From Actinoplanes sp. M2I2 (GTDB lineage: Bacteria; Actinomycetota; Actinomycetes; Mycobacteriales; Micromonosporaceae): a DNA stretch of 64,000 bases. The notes beneath the pieces were generated by a model. It was not told the DNA's origin, searched no databases, and saw nothing but the letters and a program-made list of their open reading frames with translations. The position numbers and the translations under genes were made by a program. This document shows positions 17,629-27,197 of this stretch, in pieces. The stretch spans positions 124,001-188,000 of the forward strand of contig NZ_JALPVJ010000010.1 in assembly GCF_023544445.1 (NCBI RefSeq), written 5' to 3'. The first letter of the stretch is position 1; each line of letters opens with the position of its first letter.

Positions 17629-18195
17629 CTAGTTCTGCCTCTTGAAGAGGCCGCGCCGTTGGACGGGAACCTCCGGCTCTGCCTCTTCTTCGTCCTCGTC
17701 GGGGTGTAGCAGGCGATCCTGCTCGATCAGCTCGTAGAGCAGCGTCTGCACCTGCTGGGCGCGCGGCACGGCGTTCAGCACCACGGCCTGCTCGCCGATC
17801 GAGTCGACCTTCAGCGTGCCCGTGCCGAACACGCGGTCGAGCACGGACTGGGTCACCACGTGGTCGTTGACCCGGTTGAGCGGCAGGTCACGCCGCTCCC
17901 GGGCGATCACGCCGTCCTGCAGCAGGATCCGTTCGCCGGTCAGCACGTAATGGGTGCACCGCCAGATCACCAGCGGCGCCGCCCCGTACCGGATGCCCTG
18001 GTAGAGCATGATGGCCGCGACCACCAGGAACGCGATGCGGCCGCCCTCGGTGCCCGGCAACATCACCCAGGCCACGGCGCACACCACCACCGCGAGCAGC
18101 ACGAGCAGGCCGGGCCGCAGGGCCGTCCGCCAGTGCGGACGCAGGTGGAGGACGACTTCCTCCTCCTCGGCGAGAACTTCCGCGGGGAACGCCAC
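17629..18195 (-). CDS. Bacterial PH-domain membrane protein
   Basis: A 188-residue protein with two transmembrane helices (about residues 28-65) followed by a bacterial pleckstrin-homology domain: HYVLTGERILLQDGVIARERRDLPLNRV, DHVVTQSVLDRVFGTGTLKVDSIGE and a C-terminal acidic tail. The YVLTxxRI and DLPLxxV motifs are typical of the bPH2 (YdbS/YdbT-like) class, whose role is uncharacterised. The GTG at 18195 is chosen because TACGCT ends 6 nt upstream and the longer frame would run into birA. It lies next to birA on the same strand, as its homolog does in mycobacteria. Confidence 0.88.
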   Translation of the reverse strand: MAFPAEVLAEEEEVVLHLRPHWRTALRPGLLVLLAVVVCAVAWVMLPGTEGGRIAFLVVAAIMLYQGIRYGAAPLVIWRCTHYVLTGERILLQDGVIARERRDLPLNRVNDHVVTQSVLDRVFGTGTLKVDSIGEQAVVLNAVPRAQQVQTLLYELIEQDRLLHPDEDEEEAEPEVPVQRRGLFKRQN

Positions 18196-18199
18196 GCGG

Positions 18200-19051
18200 T
18201 CAGCGTACGTGCACCACGTCACCCGCCGAGACGCGATGGTCGGCCCCGTCCACCGTCCGGACGACCAATTGGCCGTCACCGTCGACCCCGGTCGCCTCGC
18301 CGGTGAGCGTCTCGCCCGCGGGGAGCATCACCCGCACCTGCTGCCCGATCGTCGCGCAGCCCCGCCGGTAGGCCGCCAGCAGCCCGGACATCTCGGCATC
18401 GCCGCCGGCCTCGCGCCAGCCCGCGTACCAGGAAGCGAAGCCGCGCAGCAGCGCCCGCACCAGGGGATCACGATCGGTCACGGCGGCCCCGGCCACGCGC
18501 AGCGAGGTGGCGGGCAGCTCGGCGGTCTCCGGCAGCTCCTCGGCGCGGGTCGTCACGTTGAGGCCGATGCCGACCACGACCGCGTCCCCGGACACCTCGG
18601 CCAGGATGCCGGCACATTTCCCACCGCTCACCAGCAGGTCGTTGGGCCATTTCAGAGCCGCGTCGACCTCGGCCACCCGCTCGACCGCCTCGCGCAGCGC
18701 CACCCCGGCCAGCAGCGGCAGCCAGGCGAAGGAAGCGGCCGGCAGGGCCGCCCAGCCCCGCTCACGGTCGGGCCGCCCCGGTCGCAACAGGACACTCAGC
18801 GTGAGCCCGGCCCGGGCCGGGGAGCTCCATTGACGGTCGCGGCGACCCCGGCCGGCCGTCTGCCGCTCGGCCACGACGATCAGACCCTCGGGCTCGCCCC
18901 GGACGCCCGCAGCGGCGACATCGGCATTCGTCGAGGCGGTCTCGGCCACGATCTCGACCCGCGACCACAGGCTGCCCGGGGTGACCAGCGCGCGTTCGAG
19001 CGAGCGCGGGGACAGCGGAGGTCGGTCGAGATCGGTGAACGGCGAAGCCAT
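18200..19051 (-). CDS. birA: Biotin-[acetyl-CoA-carboxylase] ligase
   Basis: Attaches biotin to the lysine of the carboxyl-carrier domain of acyl-CoA carboxylases. The 283-residue product has ETASTNADVAA, the biotinyl-AMP loop AGRGRRDRQWSSP, LKWPNDLLVSGGKCAGIL, VVVGIGLNVTT and a C-terminal SH3-like domain ending DHRVSAGDVVHVR. It lacks the N-terminal helix-turn-helix of E. coli BirA, so it is a ligase only and not a repressor. The ATG at 19051 follows TACGCT by 6 nt. Its substrate is expected to be the alpha subunit encoded at 33.9-35.6 kb. Confidence 0.96.
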   Translation of the reverse strand: MASPFTDLDRPPLSPRSLERALVTPGSLWSRVEIVAETASTNADVAAAGVRGEPEGLIVVAERQTAGRGRRDRQWSSPARAGLTLSVLLRPGRPDRERGWAALPAASFAWLPLLAGVALREAVERVAEVDAALKWPNDLLVSGGKCAGILAEVSGDAVVVGIGLNVTTRAEELPETAELPATSLRVAGAAVTDRDPLVRALLRGFASWYAGWREAGGDAEMSGLLAAYRRGCATIGQQVRVMLPAGETLTGEATGVDGDGQLVVRTVDGADHRVSAGDVVHVR

Positions 19052-19067
19052 CCGCCGAGCGTAGCCG

Positions 19068-20237
19068 CTATCGGGGTGGCGGCTCGGCGGCGTGACGGCT
19101 GACATAGACCCGGGTGCTGCGGTCCGGGGGCTCCACCGAGGGCCGGGGCCGCGGGCGTGGACGGCGGCGGGCGGCGGGCGGCGGGTCCTCGGACGCGGCG
19201 GCGAACAGCTGCGTGGTCGGCAACGACTCGTTCTCCAGGCGCCACTCCCGCCTCTCCCGCTTGACCTCGCGCTTGTCGTTGCGGGACGACCAGTTACCGG
19301 ACTGCCGGGCGCGGCGCTCGTCGGCCAGCGAGGTGACGACCTCGGTGGGCTCGGGCTCGACCGGCAGCAGGTCGAAACCGGTGGCCGGCTCGTAGTCGGG
19401 GACCGCGGGCAGGCGCTCGACCGGGGCGGGCCAGCCGTAGCCCTTGGCCGAGGGTTCGGGGTCGGGCTCCAGGTCGACGGGGATGGGGGTCCAGTACTCG
19501 CCGGACGGTGGCTCCTCGCGGACCTGCCGGTATTCGGGTCGCACCCAGCCCGCGATGCGGTGGCCGTAGCGATCGCCCGGGTGGGGCGGCTGGTCCATCA
19601 GGAGCCCCTGGGGCTCGGGTGGGAGGTCGGGGACCAGCTCGAGGCCGGCCCGCTCGCGGGGTTCGGGCACGTAGTCGTCGGGTTCGGGACCGTACTCGAC
19701 AGACTCGGGCGCGTAGTCCGCGTAGTCCTCAGCCGGGTACTCCTCGGCGGCGTAATTCTCGACCTGGTAATCCTCGGCGGCGTACTCGTCGGGCTCGTAC
19801 AGGTCGGGCCCGGCGTCGAAAACGGCGGCTGCGGGCGGGAGCTCGGCCGGCTCGGCCAGGAAATCGCCGGACGGCGGCGCGAGCTCGTCCTCGTACCGGA
19901 GCTCCTCCTCGTACCGGAGCTCCTCGCCGACGCCGGGCCGCTCGTCCTCGTCGGCCAGCCCGATCATGGCAAGTCCGAGGTGCGGATCGTCATCGGCCGG
20001 CGTGACCACAGCCGGCTCCGGCGCCCGGCCGCGGCGGCGACCGCCCCCGGCCCGGCGCGACTTCGGCTGGATGTCGGCGGCCTCAGCCGTACGAGGACCC
20101 GGGGTGGCCTCGAGCGCGCGGGCTTTGCGGCCGGCCCGCCGGCTGCCCCGACCGAACAGCACGGAACGGAAGCAGATCAGGGTGGCGATCCCGCCGGCGA
20201 TGAGGGCGATCCCGGCCGCGGTCATCCAGTTGGTCAC
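19068..20237 (-). CDS. Acidic, Tyr/Glu/Pro-rich membrane-anchored protein
   Basis: A 389-residue protein with one N-terminal transmembrane helix (AAGIALIAGGIATLICFRSVLFG) and a long, largely disordered cytoplasmic-type region. Between about residues 130 and 175 there are repeated acidic-tyrosine units of the form YAAEDY, NYAAEEY, PAEDYADY and a doubled LRYEEELRYEDEL. The C-terminus is strongly basic (Arg/Pro-rich). I do not recognise a family. It sits between birA and the carboxylase beta gene, divergent from the latter. The start is uncertain: GTG at 20237 or ATG at 20225. Confidence 0.7.
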   Translation of the reverse strand: MTNWMTAAGIALIAGGIATLICFRSVLFGRGSRRAGRKARALEATPGPRTAEAADIQPKSRRAGGGRRRGRAPEPAVVTPADDDPHLGLAMIGLADEDERPGVGEELRYEEELRYEDELAPPSGDFLAEPAELPPAAAVFDAGPDLYEPDEYAAEDYQVENYAAEEYPAEDYADYAPESVEYGPEPDDYVPEPRERAGLELVPDLPPEPQGLLMDQPPHPGDRYGHRIAGWVRPEYRQVREEPPSGEYWTPIPVDLEPDPEPSAKGYGWPAPVERLPAVPDYEPATGFDLLPVEPEPTEVVTSLADERRARQSGNWSSRNDKREVKRERREWRLENESLPTTQLFAAASEDPPPAARRRPRPRPRPSVEPPDRSTRVYVSRHAAEPPPR

Positions 20238-20387
20238 GACACAGGTAACGAATGGGGCATTGAGTGCGAAACGCACCCGTAGCGGCGTGGGGTCGGCCGG
20301 TGTCGAGCGGTTCGCTCGGCGAGCCGGTCCCCCTGGCGCACTACGATCATTACTGACGAGTATCCGCGGAGAGCGTGAGGGATCACC

Positions 20388-21977
20388 GTGACCATCGAGC
20401 AGGACGACGCAGTCCAGGCCGACATTCACACCACCGCGGGCAAGCTCGCCGATCTCGCCCGGCGCAACGACGAGGCGGTCCATGCCGGCTCCGCCCGGGC
20501 GATCGAGAAACAGCACGCCCGGGGCAAGAAGACCGCCCGCGAGCGCATCGAGATGCTGCTCGACGAGGGCTCGTTCGTGGAGCTCGACGCGCTGGCCCGG
20601 CACCGCTCCACCAACTTCGGCCTCGACCGGAACCGCCCGTACGGCGACGGCGTGGTCACCGGCTACGGCACCGTCGACGGCCGGCAGGTCTGCGTGTTCT
20701 CCCAGGACTTCACGATCTTCGGCGGCTCGCTCGGCGAGGTCTTCGGCGAGAAGATCGTCAAGGTGCTCGACCTGGCCATGAAGATCGGCTGCCCGATCAT
20801 CGGGATCAACGACTCGGGCGGCGCCCGCATCCAGGAGGGTGTGGTGGCGCTCGGTCTCTACGCCGACATCTTCTTCCGCAACGTGCGGGCCAGCGGCGTC
20901 ATCCCGCAGATCTCCCTGATCATGGGCCCGTGCGCGGGCGGCGCGGTCTACTCCCCTGCGATCACCGACTTCACTGTGATGGTCGACCAGACCTCGCACA
21001 TGTTCATCACCGGCCCCGACGTGATCAAGACGGTGACCGGCGAGGAAGTCGGCATGGAGGAGCTGGGCGGCGCCCGCACCCACAACACCCGCAGCGGCAA
21101 CGCGCACTACCTGGCCTCGGACGAGGACGACGCGATCGACTACGTGCGCGCGCTGCTGTCCTACCTCCCGTCGAACAACCTGGACGAGCCGGCGGTCTTC
21201 TCGTCGCCGGCCGAGCTCTCGCCGTCGACATCGGATCTCGCGCTCGACGCGCTCGTTCCCGACTCGGCCAATCAGCCGTACGACATCAAGACGGTCGTGG
21301 AAACGGTGGTCGAGGACTTCCTCGAGGTGCAGCCGCTCTACGCGCAGAACATCGTGGTCGGCTTCGGCCGGGTCGAGGGTCGGCCGGTCGGCGTCGTCGC
21401 CAACCAGCCGCTGCACCTCGCGGGCACGCTGGACATCGCGGCGTCGGAGAAGGCGGCCCGCTTCGTGCGCACGTGCGATGCCTTCAACATCCCGGTGGTG
21501 ACCTTCGTCGACGTCCCGGGTTTCCTGCCCGGCACGTCGCAGGAGTGGGACGGCATCATCCGGCGAGGGGCGAAACTGATCTACGCGTACGCCGAGGCGA
21601 CCGTCCCCAAGGTGACGGTGATCACGCGGAAGGCCTACGGGGGCGCGTACGACGTGATGGGGTCGAAGCACCTGGGCGCCGACCTCAACTTCGCGTGGCC
21701 CACGGCGCAGATCGCGGTGATGGGAGCGCAGGGCGCGGTCAACATCCTGCACCGCGCCGAGCTGGCCGCCGCCGACGACCCCGCGGCGCGGCGCTCCGAG
21801 CTGATCCAGGAGTACGAGGACACGCTGGCCAACCCGTACACCGCGGCCGAACGGGGCTATGTGGACGCGGTGATCATGCCGTCGGAGACCCGGGCGCAGA
21901 TCACGCTGGGTCTGCGCACGCTCCGGACCAAACGCGAGACCCTGCCCCCGAAGAAGCACGGCAACATCCCGCTGTAG
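20388..21977 (+). CDS. pccB: Acyl-CoA (propionyl-CoA) carboxylase beta subunit
   Basis: Carboxyltransferase subunit that moves CO2 from carboxybiotin to acetyl/propionyl-CoA, giving malonyl- or methylmalonyl-CoA. The 529 residues contain two crotonase-like halves with [34 protein letters not shown], the oxyanion segment [12 protein letters not shown], and in the second half [24 protein letters not shown] and [15 protein letters not shown]. It corresponds to AccD5 of mycobacteria, which also lies divergent from birA. Unusually, the epsilon gene is not next to it but 5.2 kb away, past two peptidases and a kinase on the other strand. Confidence 0.95.
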   Translation: MTIEQDDAVQADIHTTAGKLADLARRNDEAVHAGSARAIEKQHARGKKTARERIEMLLDEGSFVELDALARHRSTNFGLDRNRPYGDGVVTGYGTVDGRQVCVFSQDFTIFGGSLGEVFGEKIVKVLDLAMKIGCPIIGINDSGGARIQEGVVALGLYADIFFRNVRASGVIPQISLIMGPCAGGAVYSPAITDFTVMVDQTSHMFITGPDVIKTVTGEEVGMEELGGARTHNTRSGNAHYLASDEDDAIDYVRALLSYLPSNNLDEPAVFSSPAELSPSTSDLALDALVPDSANQPYDIKTVVETVVEDFLEVQPLYAQNIVVGFGRVEGRPVGVVANQPLHLAGTLDIAASEKAARFVRTCDAFNIPVVTFVDVPGFLPGTSQEWDGIIRRGAKLIYAYAEATVPKVTVITRKAYGGAYDVMGSKHLGADLNFAWPTAQIAVMGAQGAVNILHRAELAAADDPAARRSELIQEYEDTLANPYTAAERGYVDAVIMPSETRAQITLGLRTLRTKRETLPPKKHGNIPL

Positions 21978-21985
21978 AACGCGAT

Positions 21986-22648
21986 TCAGGTCGGCAGGGG
22001 GTTGCGCAACAGGAGGACGCCGCCGTAGATCAGCGCGGCCATGGAGCCGAGCCAGAAGAAGGCGACGAAGAACGCGGTGGACAGACCCGTCGCCTTGGCC
22101 AGGACACCGGTGTCGGGCTCGCCGCCGCCCTTCCAGACCGAGAACAGCTCCGGGATCTGGCGGGTGCCGCCCATCAGCAGAAACCACACCCAGATGTACG
22201 TGAACACGAGCTGCACGTCCTCACTCGCGCGCATCGCGACGGCCCACACCATCGCGCCGGTCAGCGGCACGGCGAGGAACCCGAAGAAGTTGCGCACCAT
22301 GACGAGCAGCATGGCCATCAGCACGAGGGTCATGAGGAGCACGGACCGCGGGCTGATGTCGTGCACCAGCATCCAGGCCCCGGCCAGTCCGAAGATCGAC
22401 GGACCGAGGTAGCCGGCCAGCCCGGCGGCCAGGGTCGGGACGAAGCCCCACTTCTCCTGCCGGAACGAGGTGCTGCCGCCACCGCGCTCCACAGTGATCT
22501 TCTTGACGAACAGACCGGTGAGCGCGCCGAACATGGCGTGCCCGCCCTCGTGGGCGATGGTGATCGCGTGGGTCGTGAAGCGCCACAGCGGCACGGCGGC
22601 CACGAAGGCCAGCACCGCCGTCGTCCACGCCAGCCCCGGACCGTCCAT
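21986..22648 (-). CDS. M50-like (M50B) integral membrane metallopeptidase
   Basis: A 220-residue polytopic membrane protein with the zinc-binding motif HEGGH at residues 33-37 near the end of the first helix. This matches the HExxH of site-2-protease-like M50B peptidases. A further conserved stretch LAGYLGPSIFGLAGA and an Asn-containing NFFGFL may supply the third ligand region. About seven hydrophobic helices follow. TAGCTT ends 6 nt before the ATG. A divergent paralog lies 72 bp upstream on the same strand, and the Ser/Thr kinase gene lies further upstream. The substrate is unknown. It ends 8 bp from pccB (convergent). Confidence 0.85.
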   Translation of the reverse strand: MDGPGLAWTTAVLAFVAAVPLWRFTTHAITIAHEGGHAMFGALTGLFVKKITVERGGGSTSFRQEKWGFVPTLAAGLAGYLGPSIFGLAGAWMLVHDISPRSVLLMTLVLMAMLLVMVRNFFGFLAVPLTGAMVWAVAMRASEDVQLVFTYIWVWFLLMGGTRQIPELFSVWKGGGEPDTGVLAKATGLSTAFFVAFFWLGSMAALIYGGVLLLRNPLPT

Positions 22649-22719
22649 CTCGGGAAGCTATCGCCGCCCGTGCACCCACCCCATCGGCCGTTGGGACGAG
22701 GGCATCACGGTCGTGCCGA

Positions 22720-23454
22720 TCAGGACACGTTCGCGGAGATCCACTGGCCGGCCAGCAGGAACGCGCCGACCACCAGGGCGGCCAGGTCGACGATCAGGAA
22801 GACGCCGACCCAGAAGATGGCCGGCACGTGCGACACGTGGGCGAGCTGGTCGGCGTCGGAGTCCGGCATGCGGCCGCGGCGGCGCAGGCTCTGCAGCTCG
22901 AAGACCGGCCGCACCCCGCCGATCAGCAGGAACCACACCCCGACGTACGCGAAAGCCGCTTGCACCGCGGGCGACGCGTACCAGGACACGGCGAACACGA
23001 TCGCGCCGGTGACCACCAGCGACACCACACCGAAGAGGTTGCGGATGTTGATCAGCATGAGCAGCAACAGCACCACGGCCAGCCAGAGCAGCAGCGTGAT
23101 GCGGTTGCCGCCGAGCAGCCAGGCGCCCAGCAGGCCGACCAGGGACGGCGCGATGTAGCCGCCGAGCAGGGTGAGCATCATGCCGGGACCGGTCGGGCGC
23201 CCCGAGGACAGGGTCAGGCCGGACGTGTCGAACTCCAGCCGGATGCCCCGCAGCCGCCGACCCGTGAGCAGCGCGAACAACGCGTGCCCGCCCTCGTGGG
23301 CGATCGTGACGGCATTGCGGGCGATACGCCAGACCGGGCGGAACGCGACCGAGATCAGAGCAGCCAGCGCGGTGAGCAGCACGAGCAGGCCGGGCGGGTC
23401 GGGTTGAGCACCGAGCAGCTTGTCCCAGAAGTCCGTCACACCTTGGATCGACAC
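22720..23454 (-). CDS. M50-like (M50B) integral membrane metallopeptidase, paralog
   Basis: A 244-residue paralog of the 21986-22648 gene, with HEGGH at residues 53-57, LLGGYIAPSLVGLLGAWLLG and NLFGVVSLVVTG in equivalent positions. The helix pattern is the same and the identity is only moderate, so the duplication is old. Its start is GTG at 23454, with TACAGT 8 nt upstream. It may work with its neighbour as a pair. Regulated intramembrane proteolysis of a signalling protein is a family-level possibility, not something the sequence shows. Confidence 0.85.
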   Translation of the reverse strand: MSIQGVTDFWDKLLGAQPDPPGLLVLLTALAALISVAFRPVWRIARNAVTIAHEGGHALFALLTGRRLRGIRLEFDTSGLTLSSGRPTGPGMMLTLLGGYIAPSLVGLLGAWLLGGNRITLLLWLAVVLLLLMLINIRNLFGVVSLVVTGAIVFAVSWYASPAVQAAFAYVGVWFLLIGGVRPVFELQSLRRRGRMPDSDADQLAHVSHVPAIFWVGVFLIVDLAALVVGAFLLAGQWISANVS

Positions 23455-23492
23455 AGCGCGGAACTGTATCTGATCTCGCTAGGTGGTTCCTG

Positions 23493-23723
23493 TTACGCGC
23501 CTTGTGCGCGGCGTCGCACCACTGATTCGGCAGCCACGGGAGCGGCACGCCGGGCCAGCATCAGGCGGGCGGCGACGACGGCTCCGACGGCCACCGCGAG
23601 CACGGCGACGATCGTGAACAGGACGAGAGTACCGACGGCTGCGGCGAGAATCGCCAGGTCAGCGACGGCTACGAGCATCCAGAGCGCCAGTGCGGGCCTG
23701 CCACCGTGCGATCGACCAGTCAT
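23493..23723 (-). CDS. Small membrane protein of unknown function
   Basis: A 76-residue protein with two closely spaced hydrophobic helices (LALWMLVAVADLAILAAAV and LVLFTIVAVLAVAVGAVVAA) and short basic ends. The ATG at 23723 is preceded by GGAGGTACGAC, a strong ribosome-binding site; a longer frame to 23762 has no such site. It lies between the peptidase pair and the large kinase gene, all on the minus strand. It is too short to assign and could be a membrane regulator or substrate of its neighbours. Confidence 0.7.
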   Translation of the reverse strand: MTGRSHGGRPALALWMLVAVADLAILAAAVGTLVLFTIVAVLAVAVGAVVAARLMLARRAAPVAAESVVRRRAQGA

Positions 23724-23787
23724 GTCGTACCTCCGTTTCGTGGTACGACCTGAACTACCCATTCATGCTCGTTGTCACTCACCGGAG

Positions 23788-26700
23788 TTACGGTTTGGGC
23801 TTGAATCCCTGGTAGATCCGCTTGAGGTCGGACTGCGCGGCGTTCCAGTCGTCGGGCGAGACATACCAGGAGATCGAGTACGCCTGGTTGTCGCTGACGA
23901 TGATGTTGCGCTTCACCGCGTGCTGGGGATTGCCGGAGCTCGTCGTGTAGAAGAACTCCCAGTCGGCGGCCTGCTTGAAGTAGTTGCCGACCGACTGCAG
24001 CCGGACCTTCTCGTAGTTCCGGTAGTCCCGGCCGGCGCGGTCGCGCTCCTGCTGTTGCCAGTCGGCCAGCGCGTCGGGCTTGGGATCATCGGTCTGGTCG
24101 ATGAGCAGCAGACGGTTGTTCCACTCGATGCGGGTCTCGCTGCCGCGGTTCGAGATCGAGGCGCTCTTGGGCAGCGGCACCTTGAAGCCGGAGTCGTCCG
24201 TGTAGACCTGCCACGTGGTGGGCAGGGCCTGCGCGGCCGGGCTCGACGGAGGAGCGGACGACGGGGCCGGCGACGGGCTCGAGCCGGTCGTCGCGGCGCT
24301 GGTGGGTTGCTGCTGCTGCGAGGGCTGACCGCCGGCCGAGGCCGTGGGGGTCACCGGCGGCTGGGCCTCATCGTCCCCGCCACCGTCCCGGCCGAGGACG
24401 CCGATGAGGACGACCACCAGCACGATGATGAGCAGCAGGATGCCTCCGGCCACGGCCGCCTGACCGTACGTGAGCCGGGTGCCGAAGACGGTGATGCCGG
24501 GTGACTGCCGGACGGGCATGGGCGTCCACGCCGGGCGGTTCGGCCGGTTGAACGCCGGCATGGGCTCGAGCGGTTCGTCGGCGGAGGCGCTCCGGGCGGC
24601 CGGCACGAGGACCGTGGCGTCCGGCCGGTCACCCGCATCGGACCGCAGCCGCGTCGTCTTGAGCGGGTCGGGCCCGTTCAGCTTGGCCGTCTTGTCGACC
24701 GGGTGGGCGTCAGCCGGCGCCTTCGCGTTGCCGTTCTCTCCGGCGGTCGTCGCGGCCGGGGAGTGCTGGGCGCCGGCGTCCTGGTCGGCCGTTTCGGCTG
24801 GGGCGTCCTTGACGGCGTCGTTGTCGTCGGCCGCTCCGGCTTGGACGTTCTTGGCCGCGGGACCGTCGGCGCTTTCCGCCGTGGCGTCTGCGGCTTCGCG
24901 GTCGTCAGCCGGCTTCCCGGCCTTCGCGATCTCGGGCTGCGCGGTCGGCGAAGCGGCGACCTTGGACGCCGCGGCGAGCTTTCCCTTTCGGCGGGCCGGC
25001 TTCGTCCTGGTCGTCTTGGCGTCCGTGGCCGGGGCGTCCTGGGGAAGGCTGACGACCGGAGTCGCGGTCACGGCGGGCGGCTGGTCGTCCTTACCGTCCG
25101 GGACCTCGGTGTCACCGGCCGGGCCGTCGCTCTTCGCCTGCTCGGCGTCGGCGGTTTCCGGCTCGGCCGGCTCGTTCTGATCCTGCTCGGCCGGCTCGTT
25201 CTGATCCTGCTCGGCCGGCTCGTTCTGATCACGCTCGGCCGGTTCGTTCCGATCACGCTCGGCCGGTTCGTTCTGATCGTGCTCATCCGGGGCGGGCTCG
25301 GCCGTGGAAGGCTCCGCCTTGACCGACGCGGCCTCAGCCGGCTCTGCCTTGGCGGGCTCGCCCTCGGTCGGCTCAGCCTCGGCCGGCTCCGTCGTCGTCG
25401 CTGGTTCCGCGGTCTTCGTCGACTTGTCGGCCGGCTCGGCGCTCTTCGTCGTCCGCTCGGCCGGCATCGAGATCTTCGTCGTCCGGTCGACCGGCGCGGC
25501 GATCGTCGTGGTCTTGTCGGCCGGTTCCGAGACCTTCGCTGTCCGGTCGACCGGCTCGGAGATCTTGGTGGTCTTGTCGGCTGGTTCGGCGGCCGGCTTC
25601 GCCTTCCGGGGCGGAAGGGCGATGCGGGTCGTCGGGTCGGCGGGGGCGGGCTCGTCCGGCTTCACCCGCGGAAGCAGCGACGTGGCGTCGGACAGCGACC
25701 TCTCGTGCTCCGGAGCGGCCGTCCCGCGCCGGTTGGCCGCGACATCGGCCGCCGTGAAGCCGGCTTGCGCACCCCGGGCCGTACGGGAAAGCCCGCCGCT
25801 CGGCTGCGGACCGGAGCGCGGCGCATCGGGCGTCGAGGGCTGCCCCGGCGTGGCGGGTGCCCCTGGCCGCGTACCGACGAAGGTGGTCTTGTCGTCCTGG
25901 ACCGGGGGGCCGTCGACGCGCGTGGCATCGATCTTGGGCCCGTCGACCCGGGTGGCGTCCAGGCGCGGGGCGTCGACCTTGGGGCTGTCGACGCGGGTCG
26001 GGATCTCGGCGGCGGGACGGCCCACCGGAGCCTTGCCCGGCGCGTAGACCGGACGGCCCTCACCGGCGGCCGGGCGGCCCGGGGTGACCGGCGGCTGCGG
26101 CGGACCCGCCGGACGGCCGGGAGCGGGAGTCACCGTACGCCCGGAGGGACGCGCGACCGGCGGACGCGGACCAGGCACAACCGGGGCCGAGGAGGTGCCG
26201 GTCGTCAGCGCCGAACGGTCCCGGCCCGCCCCCGGGCGCCGCATCGTCGGGCTCATCGGGAAGCTCAGCTTGGATCGCCGGCCGGCCGCGCGCAGCAGCA
26301 GACGCTCGGCCTCCTCGGCGTTGATGCGGTGCGTCGGGTCCTTGCGCAGCAGACCGTTCAGCACGGGCTTCATCGGGCCGGCGTTGCGCGCGGGCGGCGG
26401 GTTCTCGGTGGCCAGCGCGGCCAGCGTGGCGATCGCCGACGGCCGGGCGAACGGCGAGGCGCCCTCGACTGCGGCGTAGAGCGTGGCGCCGAGCGACCAC
26501 AGGTCGGCGGCCGGACCGGCTGAGCCGTCCCGGGCCCGCTCGGGCGCGATGTAGGCCGGCGAGCCGAGCACCAGGCCCGTACGCGTGACGTTGGGGTCGC
26601 CCGGCACGGTGGCCAGGCCGAAGTCGGTGAGCACGACCCGGCCGTCGGCGCCGATGAGCACGTTGCCCGGCTTGACGTCGCGGTGGACCACGCCGGCCCG

Positions 26701-27096
26701 GTGGGCGGCCCGCAGCGCGTTGAGCACGCCCAGGCCGATCTCGGCCGCGCGGACCGGACTGTAGGGCCCGTCGGCGGCCAGCGTGTCCTGCAGCGACCGG
26801 GACGGCACGTACTCCATCACGATCCACGGATCGGCGTCGGTGCGCAGCACGTCGAAGACGCGAACCACGTTGATGTTGTTGAGCCGGGCGATCGCGCGCG
26901 CCTCCCGCAGCGACCGCTCCCGCATCTCCTGCCGCTCGCCCGGCGTCAGCCCCGGCGGGGGCACCAGCTCCTTGATCGCGACCTCGCGGTGCAGGACGAC
27001 ATCGGTCGCCCGCCAGACACGACCCATCCCGCCCTGACCGAGCGGCGCGACAAGCCGGTAACGGTCAGCGACTACGAGCGGGGGAGAGGAAGACAT
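23788..27096 (-). CDS. Large receptor-type Ser/Thr protein kinase
   Basis: A 1102-residue Hanks-type kinase. The kinase domain (about residues 10-275) has GQGGMGRVW, the ATP-site Lys42 in VAIKE, HRDVKPGN, DFGLA and SPAYIAPERA. A disordered middle of roughly 600 residues follows, built of repeats: VDxPK/RxDATRV units, PADKTTK/PVDRTTK units and NEPAERDQ/NEPAEQDQ units. Then come one transmembrane helix (about 870-900), a Gln/Ser/Pro linker and an extracytoplasmic domain of about 140 residues ending FKPKP. The Thr-rich repeats look like possible autophosphorylation sites. TATTTT ends 7 nt before the ATG. The second kinase in the window has a similar layout. Confidence 0.95.
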   Translation of the reverse strand: MSSSPPLVVADRYRLVAPLGQGGMGRVWRATDVVLHREVAIKELVPPPGLTPGERQEMRERSLREARAIARLNNINVVRVFDVLRTDADPWIVMEYVPSRSLQDTLAADGPYSPVRAAEIGLGVLNALRAAHRAGVVHRDVKPGNVLIGADGRVVLTDFGLATVPGDPNVTRTGLVLGSPAYIAPERARDGSAGPAADLWSLGATLYAAVEGASPFARPSAIATLAALATENPPPARNAGPMKPVLNGLLRKDPTHRINAEEAERLLLRAAGRRSKLSFPMSPTMRRPGAGRDRSALTTGTSSAPVVPGPRPPVARPSGRTVTPAPGRPAGPPQPPVTPGRPAAGEGRPVYAPGKAPVGRPAAEIPTRVDSPKVDAPRLDATRVDGPKIDATRVDGPPVQDDKTTFVGTRPGAPATPGQPSTPDAPRSGPQPSGGLSRTARGAQAGFTAADVAANRRGTAAPEHERSLSDATSLLPRVKPDEPAPADPTTRIALPPRKAKPAAEPADKTTKISEPVDRTAKVSEPADKTTTIAAPVDRTTKISMPAERTTKSAEPADKSTKTAEPATTTEPAEAEPTEGEPAKAEPAEAASVKAEPSTAEPAPDEHDQNEPAERDRNEPAERDQNEPAEQDQNEPAEQDQNEPAEPETADAEQAKSDGPAGDTEVPDGKDDQPPAVTATPVVSLPQDAPATDAKTTRTKPARRKGKLAAASKVAASPTAQPEIAKAGKPADDREAADATAESADGPAAKNVQAGAADDNDAVKDAPAETADQDAGAQHSPAATTAGENGNAKAPADAHPVDKTAKLNGPDPLKTTRLRSDAGDRPDATVLVPAARSASADEPLEPMPAFNRPNRPAWTPMPVRQSPGITVFGTRLTYGQAAVAGGILLLIIVLVVVLIGVLGRDGGGDDEAQPPVTPTASAGGQPSQQQQPTSAATTGSSPSPAPSSAPPSSPAAQALPTTWQVYTDDSGFKVPLPKSASISNRGSETRIEWNNRLLLIDQTDDPKPDALADWQQQERDRAGRDYRNYEKVRLQSVGNYFKQAADWEFFYTTSSGNPQHAVKRNIIVSDNQAYSISWYVSPDDWNAAQSDLKRIYQGFKPKP

Positions 27097-27197
27097 CACG
27101 GAGAAAATACCCGGTCATGTCGAGCGACAGCGAATCGATCAGCCGAGTGTGGGATGCGTGTCACCGGATCTTCGGCGCGGCGTCGTACGCTCGGTCG

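Noticed and set aside
19068-22187. 1039-residue minus-strand frame extending over pccB
   Set aside because: Only its C-terminal 389 residues are real (the acidic membrane protein); the rest is antisense to the carboxylase beta gene.
20375-23158. 927-residue plus-strand frame over pccB and the M50 genes
   Set aside because: It is offset from the pccB frame and antisense to two peptidases; composition is His/Arg/Gly-rich shadow.
27117-27197. Upstream extension of accE to 27117
   Set aside because: The family starts at the ATG at 27198, which has a -10 hexamer 6 nt upstream; the extension adds residues without family support.
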